A DNA stretch of 64,000 bases from Hyphochytrium catenoides. Lineage: Eukaryota > Sar > Hyphochytriomycetes > Hyphochytriales > Hyphochytriaceae. A model generated the notes under the pieces. That model saw nothing but the letters and a program-made list of their open reading frames with translations, had not been told where the DNA came from and made no database searches. The translations under genes and the position numbers were made by a program. The stretch is from the NCBI GenBank assembly GCA_900088475.1, contig FLMG01001983.1, positions 54,116 to 118,115 of the forward strand, read 5' to 3'. Shown in pieces: positions 11,058 through 21,500 of this stretch (position 1 is its first letter; each line of letters opens with the position of its first letter).

Positions 11058-13851
11058 ATGATGAAGCCAAACGACGCTTCTCTTTCTGCTGATGAGGACT
11101 CTTCTCCTGCCCTAGATGAGGAGGGTACCTTCTATAGTATGATAGGAATGGCCCTTGCAATAGGTGCGGCCATCGTGTCCAACCTGGGCGTCAATATCCA
11201 GAAGCAATCACACATCAATGTACGCTGCAATGCTGCTGGCAACGCATTGCTGAGTTCTTCCTTACTTCTTCTTTCTTCTCTCCACTCTTCCATGGGAATT
11301 TGCGGTATCTGTGAGCTCGGGTTTATCTAGTGCATCCTGCCAAATCTCTCCTCCATTTCCCCTGCCATCGCTCTCGCGTACTTTGCCTTCCTCTCAGCGT
11401 GATCTTCTGAGGACCTCGATCTTATCAATCTCGGGTTCCTACTGTGACTCATCTTGTCTTTGCTCACTGTGCAGGAAGATAATAGGCCAGAGTTCCGGCG
11501 CCGACCGTATGTTAGGAGACCCTTGTGGCTATTAGGCATGTCTCTTGTGGTCGTAGCGTCCCTTGGAGACTTCCAAGCACTAGCGTGAGGACGATGTCTC
11601 TGCCTTTTCCCTCTTAAGCGTGCTATCTCGACATCTCAGCTCTCTCTCTCCATCTGGATTCTCTGCCTGCTTTCTCGAGACCTGCCCAACCATCTCATTT
11701 TGCTCATTGGAAGAAATGGTCTCAGTCATAGAGGGCCCTTAGAGCGCTGTAGTACCCTTCTTTGCCCTTTGGCCTGTGGGTACAAAGAGAGTCGTAATGT
11801 GTACTGCTTTAGGTTCGCCCCTCAGGCTCTGGTGGCAGCTGTAGGCGGAGGCATGACAGTTCTAGCAAATGTTGTCTTCGCTCACTGCTGGCTCAAGCAG
11901 GTAATGTCCAGAGCTACTAATCTTTGAATCCGAAAGGAGACATATCTGGACTAGTCTGAAGGGACTGAAAGAGAGAAACCGAAAGAGGACAGAGCGAGAG
12001 AGAGCCATGGTCCGTTGATAAACGAGAGGAACGATGGAGCTGAATCGCGCATAGGCAATCTCGACAAGCCTTGTATTCACAGAAGCTTGTTGGCCTCTTC
12101 CCTCTCTTCCACCCTTTCTGTGATCTTTGCCTTCTGTTTTAGCGCATTCTACCCTCGGACATCCTGGGTACCTTATTTATTGTGGGCGGCATCGTCCTCT
12201 CTGCTTTTGCAAACATTCCAGACAAAGACTTGAAGCTCCATGACCTGGAACAGAAATTTATGAGACCGGGATTCGTTGCCTACGTCCTCACACTGGTGTG
12301 TATTCGCTCCCTGCAGTATAGTCTGGGCAGACTATTTCTCCTTTATGATCCGTTCTCCAGCTATCCGCTTGTTCTCCACAGACCCTGTACATCTGCGGCC
12401 TTCTCCTCCTCTCCTGAGTCTCTCTTCTCCAAGCCTTGTTCTCCTTCTCTTCTTGTCGCTGGCTCGCCAAAATCTTATGACATTTCTCCTCTATCCCTGT
12501 CAACGTACACATCTACAGTCAGTAATAATTGCTGCGACGTGGTTGTATGTGCGGAGAATAGAGTCCCAAGAAGTATCAGCTCGGTCTGCAGCAGAGGCGC
12601 GTCTAGTGCCGTACTTCTATGCCATGTTAGCTGGCCTTTTTGGATCCTTTGCGGTCCTCCTGGCGAAGGTAATCGCTGCGCTCCGCCGTGTCTCTGCCTG
12701 TGCTCGCTTTCTTACGAGGCTGACTTGATATTCCAGTCAAGTCTATCGTTCTGTCTTCTCCTTTACACCGAGATGATTGAAGTATCGTCTGCTGGGTTCA
12801 CTTTCCTCCTATGTGCTTAGTTATCCTTCTAGTAGGTCAGTAACCCATCGCTCTTCTCAGTGTGTCGCTTTGATGGTGTTCCGGACAATGATGGGCAACA
12901 ATCAGTTCTCTTATCCCATCACCTACGTGTTCGTTCTTGGTAAGCGAAGGCCTGGAGATACTCAATACTAAGAGAACAATCTGAGGGCAGACTTCCGGCA
13001 GATGTAGCACTCGCGTTTAGAGGTGACTGCGTTCTGAGCTAAAAGGAAGGAACATAGACGATCGATTGAAGAAGTAGAGGGAGTCCCACAATCCTCACTT
13101 TCTGAGCGTCCTGTTCTTCCAACGGAGAGCAATTATACTAAGTGACCTATCTTCCTAGGTACATTACTGTTTCTGATTCTGCAGACGGACTTGCTGAACC
13201 GTAGCTTGATGAGCGGAGATACTCTCTCCGTTTTTCCTGTCTTCCAATGCTTCTGGATAGGGGTAAGCGCTTGGCCATTGCCTGTTATGTTGGCTGTCCT
13301 GAGGGAGGGCCCTCCCAGTCTTTTGGGCTAAGCGTATTGTGGCTCTCATGCTGTGCTCAGGGTGGAGTCCTTAGTGGGCTGATCTTCTATCAAAAGTTTG
13401 CGGAGTTCGATGTGTTCCAGAGCATTGCCTTCCCGGTGTCCTCGATCCGTACGTTGGACTTTCCTCGTACTATTATCTTTGTAGACAGCTCTGTGCTTGC
13501 TCTTTACGACGAGTTGACGGGAGTCTTTGACCAGGCCGTAGTCTCTCCAAGCTCAGAGCTCTCCTACGTCCATCCAATCAACTTTTCTTCTTCGCACTTA
13601 CCGCTTTGTGCATAGTCATTATGTTAGGCATCTATCTTCTCGCGAAGCACAAGAGAGGAAGCGACATGGACTCTGTGGAACGTCAATACACCTTACGCAT
13701 CCTCCCGCCCTCTCCTGTGCTGGACAGATGGACGACTGTTGGGCGCCGCTCTGCGTCTGCAGATGAGACAACACCGCTCAAGCGTGACAGCAGCAAGCGC
13801 TTGCAGAGACTCAATAGCGATCGAGTCTATCGAAAAGCTCAAATAACATAA
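11058..13851 (+). CDS. NIPA-type magnesium transporter (DUF803, DMT superfamily)
   Basis: This is a polytopic membrane protein of the NIPA family, whose members transport Mg2+ and related cations. Supported exons: 11058-11219, 11475-11584, 11813-11900, 12143-12295, 12519-12668, 12861-12939, 13159-13262, 13361 to about 13449, and a last exon ending at 13851. All but the final junction are phase-checked. Family signs include an N-terminal membrane helix near GMALAIGAAIVSNLG, the FAPQALVAAVGGGMTVLANV block, RILPSDILGTLFIVGGI, and NNQFSYPITYVFVLG followed by LNRSLMSGDTLSVFPVFQ. About nine membrane segments are expected, as in the family. The tail is soluble and basic with Ser and Thr. Residues 1-20 are acidic and cytosolic in character. 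The start is the first ATG in the open frame. The gene is convergent with SMC3, 255 bp away. Confidence 0.85.
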
Positions 13852-14106
13852 TAAAGAAAGGAACCAACAACACTTGCCGGATACCAATGACAGCCATCCT
13901 TAGCTTTTTAATGCTAATGTTCTGCTTCAATAACGAGAGTCTGAAGAAATGCAGTGACCAGGATAGAGTTGAATACTTGGGCACATGGGTCATAAAAGAG
14001 ATATAAAGCACCAGTCCACAGCTTGTGAAGGAGGAGGCAAAGTAGGGAGACGGACTGTACTCTGGAAGAAGATTCTCAGGGCCACAGTCTACAAGATCGG
14101 TGTTTC

Positions 14107-17100
14107 TCAAGCTGGCTGAGCGGTAGCGACACTAGTCCGGCGGTTGGTGATTGGACCCACAGCTTCTTCCTCAGCCATAATGGACCGAATGAAGTCAAGG
14201 GCTTCATCCTTTGACATTTCGTGGACGTTGCTCACTTTGTTCTGATGGCCGATGCCATAGAATTTATCGGCAGCGTTGACCAGCTCAGGCCTGAAAGTGG
14301 ACGTGATAAACTGTGCGGGGTTCTCCTTATCGTTCGTCTGCCGTTCAATTAGAGCCGCAACTGCTGCGCGGTAGGTAGAGTCTAACGCTTGGTCAATCTC
14401 GTCAAAAAGGTAGAATGGAGCAGGGTCACAACGCTGAATAGCGAAGATGAATGCCAGAGCTACAACCGCTTTCTGTCCACCAGAGAGCTGCTGCATGAGA
14501 TAGGTTTCCGCTCCGCCTGTGAAGCTAACTCTAACTTGTACACCTTCGAAACTGCTGACTCTTCCCACTCCCATAGAAGAAACGTTAGATGACTCGCTCT
14601 CCTCTGTTTGCTTGGCACGGACGATGGTAATGTTACCATGGCCATCCGGTACCAACTCCTTAAACACTTCGGAAAAGTGATGAGAGACACCTTTGAATGT
14701 ACGCAGAATCGCTTCGTCCTTGCGCTGATCCAAGACTTCAATCAGCTCTTCAATTGCTCGTCCTCCGTCATCCAGCTCCTTCTTTCTGTCAATAAGGGCT
14801 GTGCGTTGCTCACTAAAGTTCACATATTGATCTAGAGCCTTCTTGTTCACATGACTGTACTTCTTCAGCTTTTCGTTGATTTCATGCAGCGTCTTCATCA
14901 CCTTTTTCAGCGAGTAGGACTTGAATCGTTCAAGTTCCGCCATGGGAAGAGTGCCAAGTTCCCTTATTTTGCGCATGTTATCTTCCCGCTGCTGCAGCAA
15001 CATACTCCTCTTGTTCATCACCTTTTCCGTCTTCCTTGTCTCACCCTGTAGCGCTTCAGCTAAAGCAGTATCCTCGTTCTTCAGATCTTCGAGCTTCTTG
15101 TTTAGAGAAGCTAAAAACTTCTGCGTCTCTTGGAGGCTCTGCTCCAACCGTTGCATTCTGTCGCAATTTTCTTGGAACTTATTTCGCGCATGCTCCAAAT
15201 CACTGCGCTTGCTCTCCCGGAGATCTAGCCTCTCAGCCACATCCACTTGACCTGTGGTCCCAGCTCCAAGCTCTGACTCCGCCTCCTCCAGTCGCCTCAC
15301 AAGGTTAGAGTTCAGCAAAGTCTCCAGAGAGGTTTTCTTCGCCCGAACCTCCTCCAAAGCACTAACTTCTTCCGTCTGGTTTTCTTTTAACCGGAGGAGC
15401 TCAGCTTGTAAGGCTTCTAGCTCCCGCTTTTCTTGTGGAGAGAGAGAAGCAGTAAGTTCAGATCCGATCTCCTTCTCCAAAAGCTGTAAGCGCAAACGAG
15501 AGTCGTCGAGGGAGTTCTGTAACGGTCCAAGCTGGGTAAGCTTTTCTTGTAGGTTGGCCTCCTGCACTTTGATGGTGTCTCGCAGCCTTTTGAATGAGGT
15601 TGAGGCCTGGACATGGTTCCCACGGGCTTGATTTTTCTCGGATTCGACTCGGGTTCGCTCCGACATGAGTTTAGTGACTGCCATGTCCGCCTGCTCAGCT
15701 CTTTCTTTTGTCTTCTGCCAGTCTGTCTCTGCTTTCTCCAGCAGCTGCTTCGTTTTTTTTATGGCAGCGTAAGCAGCCAAGCGCGACTTAAGTGGGTCAT
15801 TGTAGCCACCCTGCATTGCTCCACGCCTCTGGACCAGATCACCCTCCAGGGTAAGGCAATCCATGCCTGCTGACTCTGCGAAATTGGACGCGACCGTTAA
15901 ATCACGGCATAGGAGGAATTTGCCAAACAACGTCTCCATCGCGGGCTTGAATTGACGATCGTACTTGATTTTTGATATGAGCGGAATGGCATCCTCGCTC
16001 GTAGGATATTCGGTCCTCTTGGGTCGCAGACGGTTCAAAGGCATAAAGGTGAGTCTCCCGGCGTTCCGCTGTTCTAAGGCCTTCATAAGCTTGGCAGCAA
16101 TCTCGTCATTGTCGACAACAATGTGGAACAGGGCATTACCAGCGGCCACCTCCACTGCAGTTCTAAACTGCTCTCTCTCCAGATCAATTAGGTTAATGAG
16201 TGGACCGTGGTATCCCCTAATTCTCTGGGTGGCCACGATCTGATCAATCGCCTGAAGTCCTTGACGTACTTCTCTAGGCATAGTGCTTCGTAAATCGTCC
16301 TCGGCCCGCTTTAGTTGCTCCCTGGAAGTTGAGACCTCCTTGTCCATGGCTTGATCTGCGGCCCATGCTTGTTTGCGCTCCTCAGCCATTCCATTGAGCT
16401 GCTGCTTTAGCTCCTCCGATCTTTTCATAAGAGCTTCTACTGCTCCGTACCGTTCATTCATTTCCTCCTGCTGCTCCTGGAGGTTCTCTTTAGACTCCCC
16501 GATTTGTGACTGCAGAGAAGCTATTGATTTCTGCAGATCCTGAATGTTCCTCTCTTTCGCAGAGATAACGTCATGCAGTTCCTGGATTTCCCCTTGCAGG
16601 AAACGATCCCTTTCTTGGACGGAGGAAAATTGAGAGTTTCTTCCTTGCTTGATATAAAGAGCTTCAGACTTGCGCTCCAGCTCTGATATGCGGTTAGCAA
16701 TTTGCTCGACCGTCGCCTTCCTTCGGTTGAACTCGGGGTTAATCTTCTTGTCAAGCTGCTGCTGAGCTTCAGCAATCTGTGACTTTAGAGCCGTTGCTTC
16801 TTTCTTCGTCCTTGACTGACGCTCTTCATCAGCTGCAACGCGGTCATCGAGCTCTCTAAGGTCCAACTCCAGCTTCGCCTTATTTTGTATCAATTGTGTG
16901 CGCTCCATTTCCAAATCTTCTCTTTCTTGCGTCATAAGCCTAGCTTTCTGCTGTGCATCCTTAATGTCCTTCTCGGTACTGCGAATCTCTTCATGAATGC
17001 GGAAAGCACGATCATGAATATCTTTTGAGACTTCATTCTCTTCTTGTCTCGCATCTTCTAGTTCCTGAAGCTGCTCTCTGGCTCGAGTCAGCTCTTTATC

Positions 17101-17787
17101 GTAAAGAGTGTACTCGAGGGCGCGCTTTTCCTTATCTAACTGTTGGTACTCGCTCAGCTCCGCTTTCTCTTCCTCCAGCTCTTGAAGCCGCTCCTCGATA
17201 TAGACGATAACTTTCTGGATCTCCTCTCGCTTTTTTTCACTTTCTACAAGAATTTTCACGGACTCTTCACGCCTCTCCTCGTAGACTCGAGTGCCAGCAA
17301 CTTCTTTGAGCAACTCAAGCCTTTCCTTGTCTTTCATGAGGGCCAAAGCCTGGACCTTGCCTTGTTGCACGATGTAGTAAGGGTTGGACCGTGAAAAGCC
17401 CGCACTTTCCAATAGGTGAATGACATCGCTTTTGGCAATATGTTTCCGATTGAGAAAGAACTCATCCTTTTTCAACCCAATAGTCCTTCGCAGAACTACT
17501 TCTTCTTGATCAACAGGAAACCTTCCGTCAGTGTTGTCGAAGATGATCTCTACGAAAGCGGACATAACATTGGCTCCGGCTCCCTCATGAAGCAAATGCT
17601 GCCTTTCCTCCTGACGTAGATTGGCAAATCTTGAGCTTAAAAGTACAAAGCGTATGGCATCGAAAAAGTTCGATTTGCCAGATCCATTTCGCCCAACCAC
17701 CACATTGTGTTTTGAGCTGAAGGGAGCAACTTCCAATTGGTCCCTATAACTGCGGAAGCCCGCAATAATAACCTGTTTGATATGCAT
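14107..17787 (-). CDS. SMC3: Structural maintenance of chromosomes protein 3 (cohesin core)
   Basis: This is the SMC3 ATPase of cohesin, which pairs with SMC1 to hold sister chromatids together. It is a single uninterrupted exon encoding 1,226 residues, close to the usual ~1,220. The start is the ATG at 17787, giving the family N-terminus MHIKQVIIAGFRSYRDQ; the frame is open further upstream but lacks a better ATG. Walker A GRNGSGKS is at residues 32-39. The acetylation pair K106-K107 (GLKKDEFF) aligns with the Eco1/ESCO sites. Long coiled coils flank a hinge near residues 510-660 (RGYHGPLINLI, GALFHIVVDND). The C-terminal lobe carries the signature LSGGQKAVVALAF and Walker B FYLFDEIDQALD. 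One oddity is that the usual VLSDEF-like stretch after Walker A reads VLLSSRF. Lack of introns contrasts with its neighbours. Confidence 0.97.
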   Translation of the reverse strand: MHIKQVIIAGFRSYRDQLEVAPFSSKHNVVVGRNGSGKSNFFDAIRFVLLSSRFANLRQEERQHLLHEGAGANVMSAFVEIIFDNTDGRFPVDQEEVVLRRTIGLKKDEFFLNRKHIAKSDVIHLLESAGFSRSNPYYIVQQGKVQALALMKDKERLELLKEVAGTRVYEERREESVKILVESEKKREEIQKVIVYIEERLQELEEEKAELSEYQQLDKEKRALEYTLYDKELTRAREQLQELEDARQEENEVSKDIHDRAFRIHEEIRSTEKDIKDAQQKARLMTQEREDLEMERTQLIQNKAKLELDLRELDDRVAADEERQSRTKKEATALKSQIAEAQQQLDKKINPEFNRRKATVEQIANRISELERKSEALYIKQGRNSQFSSVQERDRFLQGEIQELHDVISAKERNIQDLQKSIASLQSQIGESKENLQEQQEEMNERYGAVEALMKRSEELKQQLNGMAEERKQAWAADQAMDKEVSTSREQLKRAEDDLRSTMPREVRQGLQAIDQIVATQRIRGYHGPLINLIDLEREQFRTAVEVAAGNALFHIVVDNDEIAAKLMKALEQRNAGRLTFMPLNRLRPKRTEYPTSEDAIPLISKIKYDRQFKPAMETLFGKFLLCRDLTVASNFAESAGMDCLTLEGDLVQRRGAMQGGYNDPLKSRLAAYAAIKKTKQLLEKAETDWQKTKERAEQADMAVTKLMSERTRVESEKNQARGNHVQASTSFKRLRDTIKVQEANLQEKLTQLGPLQNSLDDSRLRLQLLEKEIGSELTASLSPQEKRELEALQAELLRLKENQTEEVSALEEVRAKKTSLETLLNSNLVRRLEEAESELGAGTTGQVDVAERLDLRESKRSDLEHARNKFQENCDRMQRLEQSLQETQKFLASLNKKLEDLKNEDTALAEALQGETRKTEKVMNKRSMLLQQREDNMRKIRELGTLPMAELERFKSYSLKKVMKTLHEINEKLKKYSHVNKKALDQYVNFSEQRTALIDRKKELDDGGRAIEELIEVLDQRKDEAILRTFKGVSHHFSEVFKELVPDGHGNITIVRAKQTEESESSNVSSMGVGRVSSFEGVQVRVSFTGGAETYLMQQLSGGQKAVVALAFIFAIQRCDPAPFYLFDEIDQALDSTYRAAVAALIERQTNDKENPAQFITSTFRPELVNAADKFYGIGHQNKVSNVHEMSKDEALDFIRSIMAEEEAVGPITNRRTSVATAQPA

Positions 17788-17838
17788 TGCACACAGGGAG
17801 TCGTAGCTCTTGACTGTTCTAACCCGATAGGTGGTCAA

Positions 17839-18583
17839 ACACTAATCTCAAGGACTTGAGAGCAGAGCTAACACTCTGCCTTCATCGCCGCGCAATCTTC
17901 ATTCAAGACCACTTTACCAATCCCAGATAGACACTTGGGGCTCTGAAGGTTTCCGCGAATTTTAGAGACTGGCCCCGATTCGAAAGTGACTGAAACATCG
18001 AATCTCGGGCGTCAGATTGAGCTTCCACGAAATTCAGTCACGGCGAGTTTGAGGATCAACAGAGCAAGAAGAACACCATTCGGGCACTTTTGGCGGGAAA
18101 AGATGTTAGCATTCTAATTCTGGATCTCCGCCTCTGTTGCTCTATTCTTCAAAATAAACAGCACAAAAGCCTCAATTATTACAGAAGCAATTCCAAGATT
18201 TTAGAGTTTACAAGTTATGGGTATCCAGATCTCACTTTTAGCAGGATTATCCGAGGACCTGGGTGGGTCTCGCCGTTATCGTTTTGTGATGATGGCGCTC
18301 AGAACAGAAATTTCTACTCCGTACTTGCAGAACCAGTTTCCGTGCGCCTCCAGCTGCCGATGTACTCCGGAGTAAGTCATCCGCGACGGTTCGCTGGTCC
18401 CCAAGGCGTGCGCCAGTGGATGCGTATGCTAAGAGGAGTTCCTAAGAGTCATAGTACAGCTCCAGATTCGGTATGGAGGCCTGAAGAATGTGTGAGCTGC
18501 ATAGTTCTCTATCGAGCATGATCAAACTTAAGGAATAAAGGAAGCGTCAATCTATTGGAAGGAAGCATCTGTTCTCCGTTGCA
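17839..18583. promoter_or_regulatory. Divergent promoter region between SMC3 and a coiled-coil gene
   Basis: About 0.8 kb separates the SMC3 and coiled-coil gene start codons, which point away from each other. It holds an E2F-like site (18088-18101) and a weaker TTTCCGCGAATTTT stretch near 17949. The 143-codon frame at 18090-18521 starts within the E2F-like region and shows no family resemblance, so it was not called as a gene. Shared cell-cycle control is an inference. Confidence 0.45.
18088..18101 (+). promoter_or_regulatory. E2F/DP-like binding site
   Basis: The sequence TTTTGGCGGGAAAA contains the E2F consensus TTTSGCGS followed by AAA and is close to palindromic. It lies about 300 bp upstream of SMC3 and about 490 bp upstream of the divergent gene. 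E2F/DP factors drive G1/S genes in animals, plants and algae, and SMC3 is a plausible target. This rests on motif match and position only. Confidence 0.45.
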
Positions 18584-21500
18584 ATGCCTCTGACCAATTT
18601 GGACTACCGATCTCTCAAGGACAAGATTAGTGAATTGTAAGGCCTGTGGAGCTGCTAAAAATCAGGATAGGGCAGCTAACTGGTCCGTCCAATTGTTACC
18701 ACAGGCAACAGCGAAGGAGGTACTTAGAGCAGAAGAAGGCTCTTAGGGAGGCCACCTTCTCTGAGTTTGGAGCGATCACCCAACACGCTAGATTGAACGC
18801 TTTGGAAAAGCTAAAGCAAGCGTCCGAACTTGCAGAACGCGAAAATGCAGCCCTATTGCAAGATATTGCGACCACGCAGGCTAAGCTAAACCACATAGTC
18901 AGTAATACTGAAGCCAAACAAGCCTTAGACTGTGCCAAGGTAAGTGTGGGGCATGGCCAAGCTATAGTAAAGAAGCAGGAAACCCTATAACGGCGTCCTG
19001 CTTGCAATCTTCTTCGCTATGTGGCTCGATATCTAAGCCAATTATCCCCAATTTGGCGCCTGATAATACCTGTAGGAAACCTTCTGCCACAAGGTTGAAG
19101 CGGTGCTACCAGCTTGGCGGGAGCAGCTCCAGTTGCATAAAGTTGCGGCGATACGTCTGTTGGAACTGAGACGGAAGGATGCTGAGGAGAGAAGACTGCT
19201 AGCCAAGCAGGTCCTTCAACAGCCTTCCGTATTCACTGTCGGCTGACTCGTCCTCAATCTAGTCCCCTCCCCTTCTGCACCCACACAATCTTTTCAAACC
19301 TGCTCTTAGGCCTTTGATAAGGAGAAAAGCATTGAGCTCTTGCTTGAACAAAAGGTAAAAGATCCAATACGACGATTGTAATGTCAGAGGCCAGTCTTAG
19401 ACTGACTCTGAATTGAACGTAGCGCAACGAGTTAGCGATAGCACAAGTCCTGGAGCATAATGAGGCAATACAGAGAGAGGCAGAGCGTCTGGCGCTTCGT
19501 CATGCAGGTAAACGTGTCTTAGGCTCACGTCATTGGTCATTAAGATAACACCCCCTACGCTACGTAGCAAATGAGAATGAGGTGACGCTACAGCACCGTT
19601 TTGAAGCTTTGACTGAAGCCGCAAAGGCCAAACTGAAGAGTCTTCGGGCCAGCAGCAGCCGTAAGTGCGTTATCCCTTTCTCCTTCTTGTCTGCTTCTTG
19701 GAGTACTTCGGGTAGGAGATTGGTTTCTACAGCTTGATCTTGCTTCGCCTTGTACTTGGCACTGCTTCTACCATAGCAGGGCTTGATGAGGAGGCCCCTA
19801 TATATGCTTGTCTTGGTCTTTCCAGTTGAATTCGCCGTCGGTTATTCATTGTTCGCGGATGCAGGTACTACCGAAGACTCCGCTCAAGGGGAATTGCAAA
19901 ACATCAAAACAGCTATAGATGAAGCACTGTAAGTCCAGTGACGGAGTTGCACAACATGTTTCTGGCACTATCAAGATGTTTACCGTCTTCTTGCGCTGCT
20001 GGGGCATACTCTCTTGACAATAATCTTGCCATCTTTAGGGCACTGTCGATTGGCCTTCCAGAATCCTCCAAAGGCGCATTTCTTCGACCAAGTCCTTCTC
20101 TCACTCAAGATGAAGCTTCTCCATCACCTTCTTCGACCCCCGCCCGAGCCCTCAAGAAGACTGATGACATCAGGGAGGGGAACGCCATACCCCAGTCACT
20201 TCGAGACATTGTTCGCCCTGTGACCAATGGATCCGCCGAATTCCTGGCCAATGAATCCGTAGCAAGTCTGGCTCTGACTACTCGCGAAGGCAGGAGACAC
20301 AAAGACAAAGTAGATGACGGACGCGAGAGAGGCCGCACAACAAAAGATACTGATGGTGAGAATATTGTTAATAAAAGGAATGTAGGTGGGCTGGGAACGC
20401 GATGGGAAGAAGATTTAAATTGCACCAGAGCAATGTGGCAACCTTAGGCGGGAAAAGGAAGGTTGGACAGCCGAGAAAAGATAACACTAAGAAAAGTTGT
20501 GAGGCAAGGCTAACGAGGGGTTACGCGCCGGAATGTTACTCCTTCACTAGGCCCGCAAAGATCTACTAACAGCGAGGAAAAGCAGGATACCGAATGGAGA
20601 GCTGCGAAGTCACCCAGAGAAAGCAAAGAGCAGGTGAAGAGTTAGGTTAAACATAAGATAGGGAGACAAACATAACAGCACTCACAGGCACTCTTCCGAC
20701 CAGGTTGAAGACGCGCAACATAAGCTCATCCAGAAATACCAGGGTCAGATTCCGCAGCGCAGCTCTCGAAGTCAGCCCTCAAAGCCTGCACAGCGGTTAA
20801 GCGATTCAGGGGCTAGAGAGGAAATGGTCCACGGGTCTGTGGCCAGAGTTCACAGAGGTTCATTTCCAAAAGGCTTAACTGGTGATAGGTTGAAAGATGA
20901 GAAGAAGATAGAAGACAGTATAGAACGGCAAAGCGCAATATTTGGAGGAAGCCCGCAGCGGTCACAGACCGAGACACCGGATAAGCCACAGTCACAAGAA
21001 GAAATTATGGAGAAACTAGGGGATGGAGGCCCTCCTCGACTTCCCATAAGACTGCCAGGAAGCGTTAATGACAAGGTTTCCACAGAGCTTGGTCGTAGTG
21101 TCAACCACGGAAGTAGAGGAGCTGAAGGAGGGGGTAGAACAAGCCCTTCTCTACCTCCTTCCCGCTCAAGTAGGGCATCTAGCTCTTCTCCTCCCGCCCC
21201 AAGCAGGGCATCTAGCTCTTCTCGGCGACCATCCAGTTCTCTTTCGGAGCAACTGAAAGGCCAGGAAGCGGATGGAACAGAGACCAAACCTCCCGTCGAA
21301 GACATAACCAGGAGATTGGAAGACTTCATGGCCCGAACCCAAGCATCTGCTTCCTCGTCCGCAAGATCATCGAGCCACAGACACTCCGTAAGTGGATCAC
21401 AGGCCACAACGCGGAGAACAGAACGAGAAGACAAAGCTGGTACAAAGGCACCTTCTCCATTGAGCAAAGAGCTGCAGCTTGAAAGATGTATGACCAACCT

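Noticed and set aside
18090-18521. 143-codon plus-strand frame between SMC3 and the coiled-coil gene
   Set aside because: It begins within the E2F-like promoter motif, has no family features, and the downstream gene has a better-supported first exon.
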